The position numbers were made by a program, and so were the translations under genes. From Bacillus gaemokensis (GTDB lineage: Bacteria > Bacillota > Bacilli > Bacillales > Bacillaceae_G), in contig NZ_LTAQ01000069.1 of the NCBI RefSeq assembly GCF_001590835.1, positions 4,360 to 68,359 on the forward strand: a stretch of DNA of 64,000 nucleotides, read 5' to 3'. The stretch's first letter is position 1, and each line of letters opens with the position of its first letter. Shown piece after piece: positions 63,664 through 64,000 of the stretch. The notes under the pieces were generated by a model. The model was not told where the DNA came from, searched no databases, and saw only the letters and a program-made list of their open reading frames with translations.

Positions 63664-63945
63664 ATGTTTACAGCAAAACGGAAGTACACAATGGAAAAAC
63701 TTTCGCATGATATTCATATGAAGCGTGAAGAAATGATTCATTTAGGTTTAACGAATGGATTAGACAATATTGAAACAATTCAAGTGAGTCAAGAATTGGA
63801 CAAGCTTATTCTACAGTATCAACGCTATAAGGAACAACAAACGCCAAAATGGTTAGCGTTTGTGAAGATACCTTTTCTTCATATGGGATATAAAGGTAAA
63901 CAAAGGGCTTTTTGGAAAGTGGTTGTGACTTCTTTTATGAAATAA
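63664..63945 (+). CDS. Spo0E-like sporulation regulatory phosphatase
   Basis: 93 residues. The Spo0E-family motif SQELDKLI is at ~51-58, preceded by the helix KLSHDIHMKREEMIHLGLTN. Such proteins dephosphorylate Spo0A~P. A C-terminal basic/hydrophobic extension (KWLAFVKIPFLHMGYKGKQR) is longer than the minimal ~55-residue family members. ATG 63664 is used, after GAGGGGG. Confidence 0.85.
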   Translation: MFTAKRKYTMEKLSHDIHMKREEMIHLGLTNGLDNIETIQVSQELDKLILQYQRYKEQQTPKWLAFVKIPFLHMGYKGKQRAFWKVVVTSFMK

Positions 63946-64000
63946 GCATAATTACCCTCCTTAGAGAAGGATAACTATGCTGAATCTAATGGAAGTGTTA

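Overview
The window looks like a stretch of chromosome from a Bacillus cereus group organism. The base composition is AT-rich and the ribosome binding sites are strong and purine-rich. The gene content is diagnostic: camelysin/TasA genes with sipW and sinIR, inhA1 (immune inhibitor A), a class IV PHA cluster (phaJPQ / phaRBC), an alpha/beta-type SASP, and Rap-Phr and Spo0E phosphorelay phosphatases. All identifications come from reading the sequence; no database search was run.

Region 1 (1-5.4 kb) is accessory DNA with many remnants. It holds the end of an LPXTG surface protein, the end of an IS6-family insertion sequence, an intact Rap phosphatase with its Phr pro-peptide, a DUF1292 protein, a frameshifted tyrosine-integrase fragment next to tRNA-Val(GAC), and a doubly broken secreted-protein gene. 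It looks like the decayed edge of an integrated element.

Region 2 (5.4-15.3 kb) is a matrix and secretion island. It has a D,D-carboxypeptidase, the ER-type signal peptidase SipW, three TasA/CalY paralogues, a repeat-rich secreted protein with a frame slip, an LPXTG protein with a camelysin-like ectodomain, SinR and SinI on the opposite strand, and inhA1. Four GTTCT...AGAAC-type inverted repeats next to promoters point to SinR control. All three camelysin genes carry a 5' leader hairpin of the same shape but different sequence.

Region 3 (15.3-44 kb) is mostly metabolism and envelope: aldehyde dehydrogenase, potABCD polyamine uptake, PAP2 phosphatase, an MMPL transporter, an RluA-type pseudouridine synthase, a secreted CAP protein, glycolate oxidase glcDF with a CdaR regulator, a lipoprotein plus two-component system operon, lutR and lutABC for L-lactate, a comC-like prepilin peptidase with a small receiver-like protein, a formate/nitrite transporter with Fnr-like and cre-like sites, TerC under a yybP-ykoY (Mn2+) riboswitch, and a KtrB-type potassium channel subunit.

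Region 4 (44-52 kb) is PHA storage and sporulation: a SASP, phaJ-phaP-phaQ opposite phaR-phaB-phaC, an FAD oxidoreductase, a second KtrB-type protein, a DUF3905 protein and a small basic protein.

Region 5 (52-60.5 kb) is a 2-aminoethylphosphonate operon: an ABC importer (binding protein, ATPase, double-length permease), PhnX and PhnW, a saccharopine-dehydrogenase-like protein coupled to phnW, and a DeoR-type regulator enclosed by inverted copies of a dispersed repeat.

Region 6 (60.5-64 kb) holds a small ORF, an MtnB-like protein that has lost its metal ligands, a CBS+ACT protein, a divergent polysaccharide deacetylase, a 50-bp perfect palindrome and a Spo0E-like phosphatase.

Two dispersed repeat families are visible: a ~165-bp hairpin element (4 copies) and a GAAACTTTAATCAGT...CCCGCGAATAGCGGG element (several copies, some inverted).
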